Origin: Bacteroidetes bacterium HLUCCA01
Lineage (GTDB): Bacteria > Bacteroidota > Rhodothermia > Balneolales > HLUCCA01
Direction: 5' to 3'
DNA: 64,000 nt
NCBI GenBank assembly: GCA_001314545.1
Contig: LIHN01000005.1
Span: 1 to 64,000 of the forward strand
This document shows positions 29,821-38,740 of the stretch, piece by piece. Under the pieces are notes generated by a model. It was not told where the DNA came from and did not search any database. It was given only the letters and a program-made list of their open reading frames with translations. How positions within the stretch are numbered: the stretch's first letter is position 1; each line of letters opens with the position of its first letter. The translations under genes and the position numbers were made by a program.

Positions 29821-30717
29821 TCACAAAATGCCCAGGCATTGAATAGCCTGGGTGAGATGGGTGAAAACCGCGTCTGGTCGATGGTCACGGATAGCAGCAT
29901 TGTCTTCGTGCAGGCGCAACGACTGCTGGTCGCCGGCAAAAAGTGCGGCATTAAAACCGACCAGCATCGCCGCATGTACATCCTTGAGCAGGTCGTTGCC
30001 GATGTACAATACCTGAGAGGGCGCAATGCCCCGTTTGGCCAAACCTTCGGCCGCCATGGTATACAGATAGTGAGAGGGTTTGGCCGCCTTGCATTCGTAG
30101 GAGTAGAAGCAAAGGTCGGGATCAAACCCCATTTCCGGAACCGATTTACCCGACAGAGCCTCTAGCGTCAGCGGGGTGTAAAACTGGGAGTTGGAGATAA
30201 TTCCAAGGGCGATGTCGGTGTCGTTGAGTGTCTCCAGCAGCTCATCCAGACCGGGCATGAGCCAGGGCTGTTCCACCCGCGTCACGAATTCGACAATCAG
30301 CCGGGGAATCAGGTCCGGATCAATATCCTGAAGGGTGGGCAAGTTCTTCCAGATTTCGATGATATCCACCTCCGGAAAATCGATTTCCCGGGTTTTGCGT
30401 TGCTCCAGATGATCAGTGCGGATGTTTCTGTACAGGTCTGACATGGTCCGACTCGCATTCACCGAGGCCGGATGAAACCCGATGCTTTTTAGGGCATCAA
30501 CGAGGGATTGCCGTTCATGGGCGGTGTTGCTGGTCAGCCCCGGCTCGTTGCCGGTAATCAGAATGGTACCGTACACGTCCACCATTACCGCTTTGATTTG
30601 CTTTGCGATGGGTATAATGGGCGTCATACCGGTGGGGATGGGTTGCCGGGGCGACGTGAGTTTACGTATGCGTTCAATCAGAAATGCGTTGTCTTCAGGC
30701 GATATTGGGGTAGACAT
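29821..30717 (-). CDS. HAD-superfamily hydrolase with DxYGT motif I
   Basis: IKAVMVDVYGTILITGNEPG...IALGIISNSQFYTP...VLYIGNDLLKDVHAAMLVGFNAALFAGD; ATG at 30717 preferred over the ORF-track start. Confidence 0.85.
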   Translation of the reverse strand: MSTPISPEDNAFLIERIRKLTSPRQPIPTGMTPIIPIAKQIKAVMVDVYGTILITGNEPGLTSNTAHERQSLVDALKSIGFHPASVNASRTMSDLYRNIRTDHLEQRKTREIDFPEVDIIEIWKNLPTLQDIDPDLIPRLIVEFVTRVEQPWLMPGLDELLETLNDTDIALGIISNSQFYTPLTLEALSGKSVPEMGFDPDLCFYSYECKAAKPSHYLYTMAAEGLAKRGIAPSQVLYIGNDLLKDVHAAMLVGFNAALFAGDQQSLRLHEDNAAIRDHRPDAVFTHLTQAIQCLGIL

Positions 30718-30886
30718 TACGTGCTTTTTTAGATGAATTTCGGCTTTAAGGGTACGTAAGGCGTGTCTTTCGGAGGTGGATTTGACGCAGGAGTGTGCCA
30801 GGCAGGGAACCGGCCCGCAGCAGGACTCCTCTTTCCGCCAAAGCCCGGAGCAGCGACTTCCCGGATGGGTTGCTGACGGGAACCGT

Positions 30887-32812
30887 TCAAACCGACACCC
30901 GCTGTAGGGTGAACTGTTCCGGTTTGAGAAACTGCCCCAAAAGATCAGCCCCCGAAATGTAGTGAACTTCCTGAACCGGCGCGAGTACAACAGCGCGATA
31001 CAGTTCCTGAATTTTTTGGAGGTGGGTATCGGGCGAATACGCCTGCAGCACCACCGATCGGTTGGATGCGATGATGTCAGCTGCAGGGTGTACCTTGTCG
31101 GACCGGTTGACACCGCTGAAATCCGCACCCTCCTTAACGATTTCATGGGAGGGTTCGACGATGCGTATGCCAACGGACTCCCCGTCGATACGGTCCTTTT
31201 CGGTGCGGGTGGGCCCCTCAGGTTCTTCCAGCCAGGGTATTGGCAGGGGAGTGTTTTTGACTGTTTCGGGGTGGGTTAAAACATAGGTAATGACTTCGCG
31301 CTGACTGTCATCGTCAAGTACGCCGAAATCGATGGTATCTCCGGTGAAGAGGGTCTGCATCCACCTGGAGGTCGCCGCCGCTGCATCCTGCCGGGAGAAC
31401 CCGTAGTCGCGAAGCAGCTTGTTGATGGCCGACTCCAGCTTCCTGCCCAGCCGTTCGGTGTCCAGCCAGTGCAGCGGAACCATGGCGCGGGTATACATGC
31501 CCGGAAACTGCACCCCGCTGTCACTGAAATCGCGGGTGATATCGGGCAGTAACCGACCTGCGAGGGGTTTTCCGGCCAGCCAGGGTTCCAGATAAACCAT
31601 GCCGAAACCCTCGGCCATGCTGCTGGTAAACACGCAGGTTGCGGTCTGAACCAGTTCTGGGAAGCTGCGTCCGAGATGCACGCCGGCCTCAAACAAGACC
31701 GGTAAGCGGTGGTCGGCGCAGAAGGTGGTCCAGCGGGAATAATGCTCGCGATAAGCCGGGTTTTTGGGCGGGAGGGTGGCGGCCCAGAGGGTTTTGCCGG
31801 GCGACTGCAGCTGGGATATGGCCGACCATAGCACCATTTCGCCGATGTTCTTGCGGGGGATTACCCGCACGGGGTACAGAATCAGATGCTCTGGCAGGCT
31901 GGTGGAGCGGGTCGGAGCGGCGGTCGCACCGGCCCCGGCTGCTTGAACCATTGCAGAGCGGGCGGTCGAAGCAGCCTCATGGGTGCCGGTACCGGGCTGC
32001 GGATCGGAATGCTGCCCGGCCCCCGGAACGGGATGTGGCCCGGGTCCCGGTTTGAGCCCAGAGTCGGCCCCGGATTTGGCACCGGCAGCGTCCGCGGCCG
32101 GATTCTCGACCGGATTGGGGAGCAGCTGCAGTTGGGCAGCGGGAAAGCCGGCGCCTTTCAGGTTGGCGTAATCGCGTCCGTTCAACACGGCGTAGTGTAC
32201 ATGGGGGCCGGTCGGATAACACAGTTCATGCAACGGGCGATTGCTGATGCGTAACCCCGATTGCTGAATTCCCCGGTAGTTGTGGGGTCGGTTGTCTTCG
32301 GCAAAATCGTGAATATGCAGCAGCAGCTTCCTGCCCTGCTCCGCCATCATCGCCACCATAGCCGTTACAACCGGGTTTTTCCCCAGCGCGTGGTTATGAA
32401 TATGCCAGACGGCGGGTCTTCCGCCCATGGCCCGTTCAGCGGCGTCGTCCAGCCGGGACAGCAGGGTCTGCGGGTCGTTATGGGCTGTCAGCTCCCTGCC
32501 CCCGAAATGAGCCGAACCCGACTTTTCAGCCGCATCTGAAAGGCGGGGGGCTGGCTGCTTTAAGGAGGTGTTCGCCGCAGAATCAGGCGTATGGTTTACA
32601 TCGCGCTTGCCTGGTGTGGTATCGGAAGCATAGCCCAGACCCGGAACGCAGACCACCTCCGCCGGAAAGTCGTCCGGACCCTCCTCGCCCGAAAAAACCG
32701 TTACCGCTATTCCCGCCCGACCGAGCAGCACGCACTGCTGGCGGATGATCTGGGTGACCCCGCCACCGCGCAGATGGTGGTGCACCATGGCTACAGACAA
32801 GGTCATCGGCAT
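30887..32812 (-). CDS. GT4 glycosyltransferase with low-complexity insertions
   Basis: LRGGGVTQIIRQQ, YPVRVIPRKNIGEMV, MAEGFGMVYLEPWLAGKPLAG; Pro/Gly/Ala-rich segment mid-protein; TGATG overlap with gpgS stop. Confidence 0.82.
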   Translation of the reverse strand: MPMTLSVAMVHHHLRGGGVTQIIRQQCVLLGRAGIAVTVFSGEEGPDDFPAEVVCVPGLGYASDTTPGKRDVNHTPDSAANTSLKQPAPRLSDAAEKSGSAHFGGRELTAHNDPQTLLSRLDDAAERAMGGRPAVWHIHNHALGKNPVVTAMVAMMAEQGRKLLLHIHDFAEDNRPHNYRGIQQSGLRISNRPLHELCYPTGPHVHYAVLNGRDYANLKGAGFPAAQLQLLPNPVENPAADAAGAKSGADSGLKPGPGPHPVPGAGQHSDPQPGTGTHEAASTARSAMVQAAGAGATAAPTRSTSLPEHLILYPVRVIPRKNIGEMVLWSAISQLQSPGKTLWAATLPPKNPAYREHYSRWTTFCADHRLPVLFEAGVHLGRSFPELVQTATCVFTSSMAEGFGMVYLEPWLAGKPLAGRLLPDITRDFSDSGVQFPGMYTRAMVPLHWLDTERLGRKLESAINKLLRDYGFSRQDAAAATSRWMQTLFTGDTIDFGVLDDDSQREVITYVLTHPETVKNTPLPIPWLEEPEGPTRTEKDRIDGESVGIRIVEPSHEIVKEGADFSGVNRSDKVHPAADIIASNRSVVLQAYSPDTHLQKIQELYRAVVLAPVQEVHYISGADLLGQFLKPEQFTLQRVSV

Positions 32813-33801
32813 CAGCTCAACCCGAATTTCTCCCGGTATTCCGGTATGGTAATCATCGGCGGACGTTCATCTTCCACTATGAAATGCTCTACCTGCTCGA
32901 AGGAGCCTTTGCTTACCTGAAACTGCCGCAGGTAATGGTTCAGTTCGGTTTGTACCAGCAGTTTTTCATGGTCGCCGGCCCTGCGCAGGAAGGTCTGCAG
33001 GATACCGAAGGCCATGCGACCGAGGGCCTGGGTGGGTTGGTTGCGATGTACCCGCTTGTCAAGATCGGTCTGGGCAAAAGCTTCCATCCCGTATTTTTTG
33101 TAGATGTCGATGAGGTGGCTGGTTTCCACACCGTACCCGATGGGGAAGGGGATGTCATGCAGGATATGGCGCCGCACGGCGTACTCGCCGGACAAGGGCT
33201 GAATGACGGCGGCCAGCTCCGGATAGAACAGGGAGAAAATGGGCCGGGTAAGGATTTCGGTAACCCGACCTCCGCCGGAAGGACGTACGATGCCGGTGTC
33301 TGACAGGGGCCGGTCATAGAAGGCCTTCACATAGCCTACTTCCGGCCGGTAAATCATCGGACCAATCAGCCCGTAGATGAACCGGGGGTGGATGTTGGTG
33401 ATGTCGGCATCTACATATACGATGATATCGCCTTTCAGCTGATAGATGGCCTTCCACAGGTTTTCGCCTTTGCCGCGTTTAGACTCCAGGTGGGGCAGGA
33501 TATCGCTGGCCAGGTAGGTGTCGGCACCGAACTCGGCGGCAACCTCGAGGGTTCGGTCTTCCGAGCCGGAGTCTATGACCGCGATTTCATCGATCAGCGG
33601 GTAGCGGTCTATGAGTTCCGAGCGGAAGAGCACCACTTCCTTGGCGATGTTGTTTTCTTCATTCAGGGTAGGAATGCACAGGGAGATGGTCAGACCGTGC
33701 CGTTCTTTTTCCTCTACCATTTTGCGAAGGTCCCAGAAATCGCTGTGGTGGTAGGTGTTTTTTTTGAGCCAGGTTTCAATGTTCTTCACAATGTCCTCCA
33801 T
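32812..33801 (-). CDS. gpgS: Glucosyl-3-phosphoglycerate synthase (GT81)
   Basis: CIPTLNEENNIAKEVV, YVDADITNIHPRFIYGLIGPM, VKAFYDRPL...GGGRVTEILTRPIFSLFYPELAAVIQPLSGEYAVRR. Confidence 0.93.
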   Translation of the reverse strand: MEDIVKNIETWLKKNTYHHSDFWDLRKMVEEKERHGLTISLCIPTLNEENNIAKEVVLFRSELIDRYPLIDEIAVIDSGSEDRTLEVAAEFGADTYLASDILPHLESKRGKGENLWKAIYQLKGDIIVYVDADITNIHPRFIYGLIGPMIYRPEVGYVKAFYDRPLSDTGIVRPSGGGRVTEILTRPIFSLFYPELAAVIQPLSGEYAVRRHILHDIPFPIGYGVETSHLIDIYKKYGMEAFAQTDLDKRVHRNQPTQALGRMAFGILQTFLRRAGDHEKLLVQTELNHYLRQFQVSKGSFEQVEHFIVEDERPPMITIPEYREKFGLS

Positions 33802-34969
33802 CTATTGCCATGAGTACAGACAGCAGTTTGGCCAGTCCGAGGTGAATTTTTCCGGGGTCAATGGTTTCATCGTCCATCTGCAGGTTGCTGCCGGTGGTCA
33901 TGCCCAGGGTCAGTGCCGGGATGCCGCGGTCAATAAAGGCGGCCAGATCGGAGGTGCTGGGTTCGTAGCGGGGCTTGATCTGCAGGGCATCGAAGATATC
34001 GCGGGAGGCACGAACCAGGGGATGTCCGAAGGAGATGCCGCCGGGCTGCCGGGTGGAGAATATGTCGATGGTGATATCATCGCCGGTTTTTGAGGCGACT
34101 TCAGATACGGCTTCTTTGAGGCGAAGCTCAATTTCGCGCACAATCCCGGCCGACTCCGAGCGTGCTTCGAAGCCCAGTCTGGCTTTGGTGGCGCGTTTGT
34201 TCATGGCCGCACCGGCACGAACCTGTCCCAGTATGATGCTGGAGCGGGGTCGGCGTGGCAGCGGAATGTCGGTAATCTTGTTGATGATTTCATTGAGGGT
34301 CAGAATGGCGCTGGTATTGCCGAATCCGTTCCAGTCCAGCTCCTCCGGAGTCCGTACTAGTACTTCACCCCGGATGATACCGATGGAGGCATGGCTGAGC
34401 CGGTCGAGCTGCACGCCTTCGACGCAGACCCCGGCATGCACGGGCAGTTTGTAGTTGCTCAGGAAGGAGCGGAGTCCTTCGGAGTTGCCCCTGCCCAGAC
34501 TCCGGGCGGTGCCAATCAGGATGAGGTTGTTTTTCAGGCGGATGTTCAGGCGGTTGAGCAGGTCGGGCAGGGAGGCGACCACCGCCAGACCAAGGCTGTT
34601 GTCGGCAACGCCTGCGCCGGTGACCAGGCCCGGCTGCACGGAGATGGTATGGTCGGTACTGTCGGGGTAGACCGTGTCCATGTGTGCCGATACGGCAATA
34701 TTGCGTTTGCCCTCGCTTCCATGCAAAACACCGAAAATATTCGATTTATCGTCGTTTTCAACATTCTGCAGACCGACTTCACTGAACCGGTTGATCAGCA
34801 GCTGCATGCGGCGTTCTTCCCCGAACGTGGGCGCGGGTGTTTCGCCCAGCAGGATGAGATTCGCCAAAACGAACTGCTGCAGCGGTTTTAGCTCCTCGGC
34901 CAGTCCGACCGCTCCGTTGAGAATATCCTGGAAATTTTCCCAGCTTCTAGTTCCTAATACATCGTTCAT
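33776..34969 (-). CDS. M20-family metallopeptidase homologue, probably catalytically degenerate
   Basis: VSAHMDTVYP, GAGVADNSLGLAVV; EE motif replaced (GTARSLGRGN) and C-terminal metal His apparently absent; 26-nt overlap with gpgS; ATG at 34969 preferred. Confidence 0.8.
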   Translation of the reverse strand: MNDVLGTRSWENFQDILNGAVGLAEELKPLQQFVLANLILLGETPAPTFGEERRMQLLINRFSEVGLQNVENDDKSNIFGVLHGSEGKRNIAVSAHMDTVYPDSTDHTISVQPGLVTGAGVADNSLGLAVVASLPDLLNRLNIRLKNNLILIGTARSLGRGNSEGLRSFLSNYKLPVHAGVCVEGVQLDRLSHASIGIIRGEVLVRTPEELDWNGFGNTSAILTLNEIINKITDIPLPRRPRSSIILGQVRAGAAMNKRATKARLGFEARSESAGIVREIELRLKEAVSEVASKTGDDITIDIFSTRQPGGISFGHPLVRASRDIFDALQIKPRYEPSTSDLAAFIDRGIPALTLGMTTGSNLQMDDETIDPGKIHLGLAKLLSVLMAIDGGHCEEH

Positions 34970-35126
34970 AATGACCCAACCTTGCGATGCACTATGCGCT
35001 GCAAGGACTTGTTTAGTTTCAGATTTCCCTAATACACAAAGCTTGTTCCGTGCAGACTTCGGGAGGGGTTCCCTGAAAAAAATGTCTGCCGGGTGTAGAT
35101 TTGCACAGCTCTCGGTTGCAATATAG

Positions 35127-35134
35127 TATATTTG
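35127..35134 (+). promoter_or_regulatory. Bacteroidota-type -7 element TATATTTG (TAnnTTTG) upstream of ATP-grasp gene
   Basis: Match to TAnnTTTG with TTTG at 35100-35103; spacer of 23 nt is longer than usual. Confidence 0.4.
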
Positions 35135-35185
35135 AGGCATTCTTGCCCCAGATAACGCTCAAATCCTTGAAGACTTCACCCGATT

Positions 35186-36085
35186 ATGCCGCACATCGCC
35201 CTGCTGACTGATTCCCGCTATGTAGCTGCCACGGCCGCTGCAGACGATTGGTACCATGCCAATATCCTTCACGATGACGCGCTTTTGCAGCAGGCCCTGC
35301 TGCGTCACAACGTTTCCTGCACCCGGGTAGACTGGGCCGATCCTGCCGTAGACTGGTCCGCATTCGATCTGGCTGTTTTTCGCACTACCTGGGACTACTA
35401 CGAAAAATTCGAGGCATTCTCCGCCTGGCTGCATCGTACCGAAAAGCTCCTGCCGCTGTGCAACCTGCCCGAAATCATCCGCTGGAATATGGATAAACAT
35501 TATTTGCGGGACCTTCACGATGGCGGTGTTCCGGTGGTGCCGTTTCGGTTTATTGAAAAAGGAACATCACCTGACCTCGGAAAACTGCTGGAGGAAACCG
35601 GCTGGAAGCAGGCGGTTATCAAACCCTGTGTTTCCGGCGGTGCGCGACTCACCTACCGGGTGGATGCGGGCTCCAGTGCCGCTGTTGCCCAAAAGGTAGC
35701 GCCATGGCTGGAAAAAGAGGCCTTCATCCTGCAACCGTATATCGCATCGGTAGAAACCACCGGCGAGGATTCGCTCATGGTTTTGGGTGGCACGTACAGT
35801 CACGCCGTACGGAAGATTCCCCGGCAGGGCGATTTCCGGGTGCAGGACGACCATGGAGGGACGGTGCATCCGCGTCAACCGGATGATAGGCAGAAAGTAC
35901 TGGCGGAGCGAGCGATGGTCGCCTGCACGGCAACACCGGTGTATGGTCGCGCTGATATGGTGCAGATGCCTGACGGGTCCTGGGCCATCATGGAACTCGA
36001 ACTGCTGGAGCCGGAGTTGTGGATACGGTATCATCCTGAAAGCGCCCTTCTTTTTGCTGAAGCTATGCGTAAGTTCTTTTTTTAG
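35186..36085 (+). CDS. ATP-grasp domain protein of unknown substrate
   Basis: WSAFDLAVFRTTWDYYEKFEAF, KQAVIKPCVSGGARLTYRV, FILQPYIASVETTGEDSLMVLGG, WAIMELELLEPELW. Confidence 0.85.
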   Translation: MPHIALLTDSRYVAATAAADDWYHANILHDDALLQQALLRHNVSCTRVDWADPAVDWSAFDLAVFRTTWDYYEKFEAFSAWLHRTEKLLPLCNLPEIIRWNMDKHYLRDLHDGGVPVVPFRFIEKGTSPDLGKLLEETGWKQAVIKPCVSGGARLTYRVDAGSSAAVAQKVAPWLEKEAFILQPYIASVETTGEDSLMVLGGTYSHAVRKIPRQGDFRVQDDHGGTVHPRQPDDRQKVLAERAMVACTATPVYGRADMVQMPDGSWAIMELELLEPELWIRYHPESALLFAEAMRKFFF

Positions 36086-36123
36086 CATTATTTGGCTATA
36101 CTTGAGCAACTAAACTTGTTGCT

Positions 36124-36747
36124 ATGGCTCGTGTCGTATATCTGTGTGAGGACCACGAAATTGTTATTGACGGTGTGACGCGCATCTTGCTTTCCGATGC
36201 CCGATACGATCAGATTGTTTCCTTCAAAAATGCCGCCGACCTTTCCGGGGCGTTGCAGCATTGCCTGCCCGATATCCTCATTCTTGATCTGAACCTGCCG
36301 GATATCTCGGGGGTGGAACTCATGCCGGATTTACGGAGGCGTTATCCGCACCTTCCGGTACTGGTGCTGACCATGCATAAAGATCAGTTGCTTGCCGCAA
36401 AGTTACTCCGCGCCGGCGCCAATGGCTATTTATCAAAGGATTTTGGCGAAGACGAACTGCTTGCTGCCATGGAAAAGGTGGTTTCCGGTGCTAATTATGA
36501 AAATCCTGATTTCGGTGAACCCATTCTTTCATCCGGCAACGGGTACGACAAAACCTATTTTTTGTCGAAGCGGGAAAAGGAAATTGTCCAGCTGACGGTT
36601 GACGGACTGTCGTCTAATGACATTGCCGCCAAGCTTTTTGTGAGTCCCCACACGGTGAACACGCACCGGCGTAATATCTATAAAAAGCTGGGACTGCAGA
36701 ATGTGAAGGAGCTCATTACCTTTGCCCACACCCATGATATCGCCTGA
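36124..36747 (+). CDS. NarL/FixJ-family response regulator (REC + LuxR HTH)
   Basis: [61 protein letters not shown]. Confidence 0.95.
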   Translation: MARVVYLCEDHEIVIDGVTRILLSDARYDQIVSFKNAADLSGALQHCLPDILILDLNLPDISGVELMPDLRRRYPHLPVLVLTMHKDQLLAAKLLRAGANGYLSKDFGEDELLAAMEKVVSGANYENPDFGEPILSSGNGYDKTYFLSKREKEIVQLTVDGLSSNDIAAKLFVSPHTVNTHRRNIYKKLGLQNVKELITFAHTHDIA

Positions 36748-38656
36748 TCCTCCAGCGGCACCCGGACCGGTTTTTTCCGGCCTCATCGCGACACTATTGC
36801 TGCTTTTTGGCGGGTGTGGCGTACTTTTTGCCGCCAATCCGGCGCAGGATGTCCTATCCGGATTACAGGCAGCTCATCCGACAGCACGTATTTCCCTGAA
36901 TCCATCGGCTGACGGAAGCCGGGTCAACGATATCATCAAAGTGGATACATCCACGGCCATGCTCACGCCCGATCAGGTCTGGGAGCGCATGCACGATGTG
37001 GATATTACCGGCGGGTATTATGAAGGGTTTACTCAGGAGTTTCACTGGCTGGCCTTCACGCTGGATAATAATTCGGAGTCTGACATTTGGTTGCTCGAGA
37101 TAACCAATCCGCATCTTAACGGGGTGAAAATGTGGATCCGGCCTGCCGAAACCGTACACTGGCAACTCACCGACAGTACGGGTCGCAACGCCGATTTTTA
37201 CAGTCGGCGGGTTTCGCACTATAACTACGCTATGCGACTCGACCTGCCGTTGGAATCGTCAACGGACGTAGTTCTCATGCTTGACAAGCGGGGGTCATCT
37301 ATCAGCTATCCTATACGCGTTTGGAGTATCAGTGCCTTTAACCGGGCCCAGCAGAAAAACTACATCCTTTACGGAGTGTATTTCGGCGTCTTTGCCATCA
37401 TCCTGCTGGTCATTGCCTCAACCTACGTTTTTTCTCAACGCATCGTCTTCTTGTGGTACTTTCTGTATGCAGCCAGCGTGGCGGTGTTTGTTTTCAATGA
37501 TATTGGTCTGGCTCACCAGTATCTGTATCCCGGCTCCGATAGTATTGGCAGCCTCATGCGGGTGGGAATGACCTATTTAATGGTACTCTCGTTCAATTTG
37601 TTCACCATTTCCTATTTTCAGACGAAGACGCTTTTCAGGAAGTCGCACTGGATTTTGTCAGGAGTCTGCGCGGGCGTAATGCTGCATGCCGGGCTGTATC
37701 TGATTATTGCAAGCTGGTTTCGTACCAACATTACCCCTTTGCTGTTCGTGCTCTACGCCATGGTGATTATTTCCATCCTCACGGCCCTGGTTGTGGCGTT
37801 CCTGTATGTAAAACGCGATCGTTACCCGGCGTATTTTTTTATTGCCGCCTTCGGGTTCATTTTCCTGGCTTCGTTTGTGTTCCTGCTGGGAGAATTTGGG
37901 GTGGTCGATCAGTTTGGGTACCTGTTCACCCCCATCCAGCTGGGGTATGCCGCTGAAATCATCTTCCTGAGCGGGGGACTTGCCTGGCAGGTTCGCTCGG
38001 TTGAAAAGAGTAAAATCGCTCTGAATGAGCGCATCGCCCGACTGGAAACGGAGAATCTCCGGGCCTTTATTGACGGCACGGAGGAGGAGCGTAATCGGGT
38101 GGCGATGGATTTACATGACAGTATTGGGAACCGGTTGGCTCAGCTCAAGCGAAGTATGGAAAAAGAGCGGATGAATCCCCTGCAGCAACAGCACGAAATC
38201 AGCGGTATCATCGCAGCTGTTCGACAGCTGTCCCATCGTCTCACACCGCCCGGGGTGGAGTTTTTCTCCCTGGAGGAGCAAATTCAGCAGCTGGTGGAGG
38301 CAGCCCGCAAGGATAGCAAAGTTACGTATGAATTCCAGGCGGTTGATGTTCCCGATGAGCTTCCCAAAGACATACGGCTTCAGCTAAGCCGAATCGTTCA
38401 GGAAGGGATTCAGAATATTGAAAAGCATAGTAATGCAACCCGTGCTGAAATTCAGCTGATCGGGCATCCCGATGAGCTGGTGCTCACCCTGGAAGATGAC
38501 GGGGTGGGTGTGCAGGGCGAGATTCCCTCCGGCAAGGGCATCGGGATGGAAAATATCCGACGCCGGGCTGTGTTTATGGATGCCCTGGTTGCCTTTACGT
38601 CCCAACCGGGACAGGGAATGCAGCTTATGGTAACGGTTCCGTTGAAAAAGCAGTGA
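36722..38656 (+). CDS. 7TM-DISM sensor histidine kinase (HisKA_3/HATPase_c)
   Basis: 7TMR-DISM-like N-terminal and 7-TM regions; [48 protein letters not shown]; overlaps the RR gene. Confidence 0.93.
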   Translation: MPTPMISPDPPAAPGPVFSGLIATLLLLFGGCGVLFAANPAQDVLSGLQAAHPTARISLNPSADGSRVNDIIKVDTSTAMLTPDQVWERMHDVDITGGYYEGFTQEFHWLAFTLDNNSESDIWLLEITNPHLNGVKMWIRPAETVHWQLTDSTGRNADFYSRRVSHYNYAMRLDLPLESSTDVVLMLDKRGSSISYPIRVWSISAFNRAQQKNYILYGVYFGVFAIILLVIASTYVFSQRIVFLWYFLYAASVAVFVFNDIGLAHQYLYPGSDSIGSLMRVGMTYLMVLSFNLFTISYFQTKTLFRKSHWILSGVCAGVMLHAGLYLIIASWFRTNITPLLFVLYAMVIISILTALVVAFLYVKRDRYPAYFFIAAFGFIFLASFVFLLGEFGVVDQFGYLFTPIQLGYAAEIIFLSGGLAWQVRSVEKSKIALNERIARLETENLRAFIDGTEEERNRVAMDLHDSIGNRLAQLKRSMEKERMNPLQQQHEISGIIAAVRQLSHRLTPPGVEFFSLEEQIQQLVEAARKDSKVTYEFQAVDVPDELPKDIRLQLSRIVQEGIQNIEKHSNATRAEIQLIGHPDELVLTLEDDGVGVQGEIPSGKGIGMENIRRRAVFMDALVAFTSQPGQGMQLMVTVPLKKQ

Positions 38657-38740
38657 GCCAGACAGGCCTGCGGGCGGGAGCCGGCTCGCGGGTCGCCAGG
38701 CCGATTCTGAGGTTTCAGGCTCCTTCTATGCTTCAGGCCG

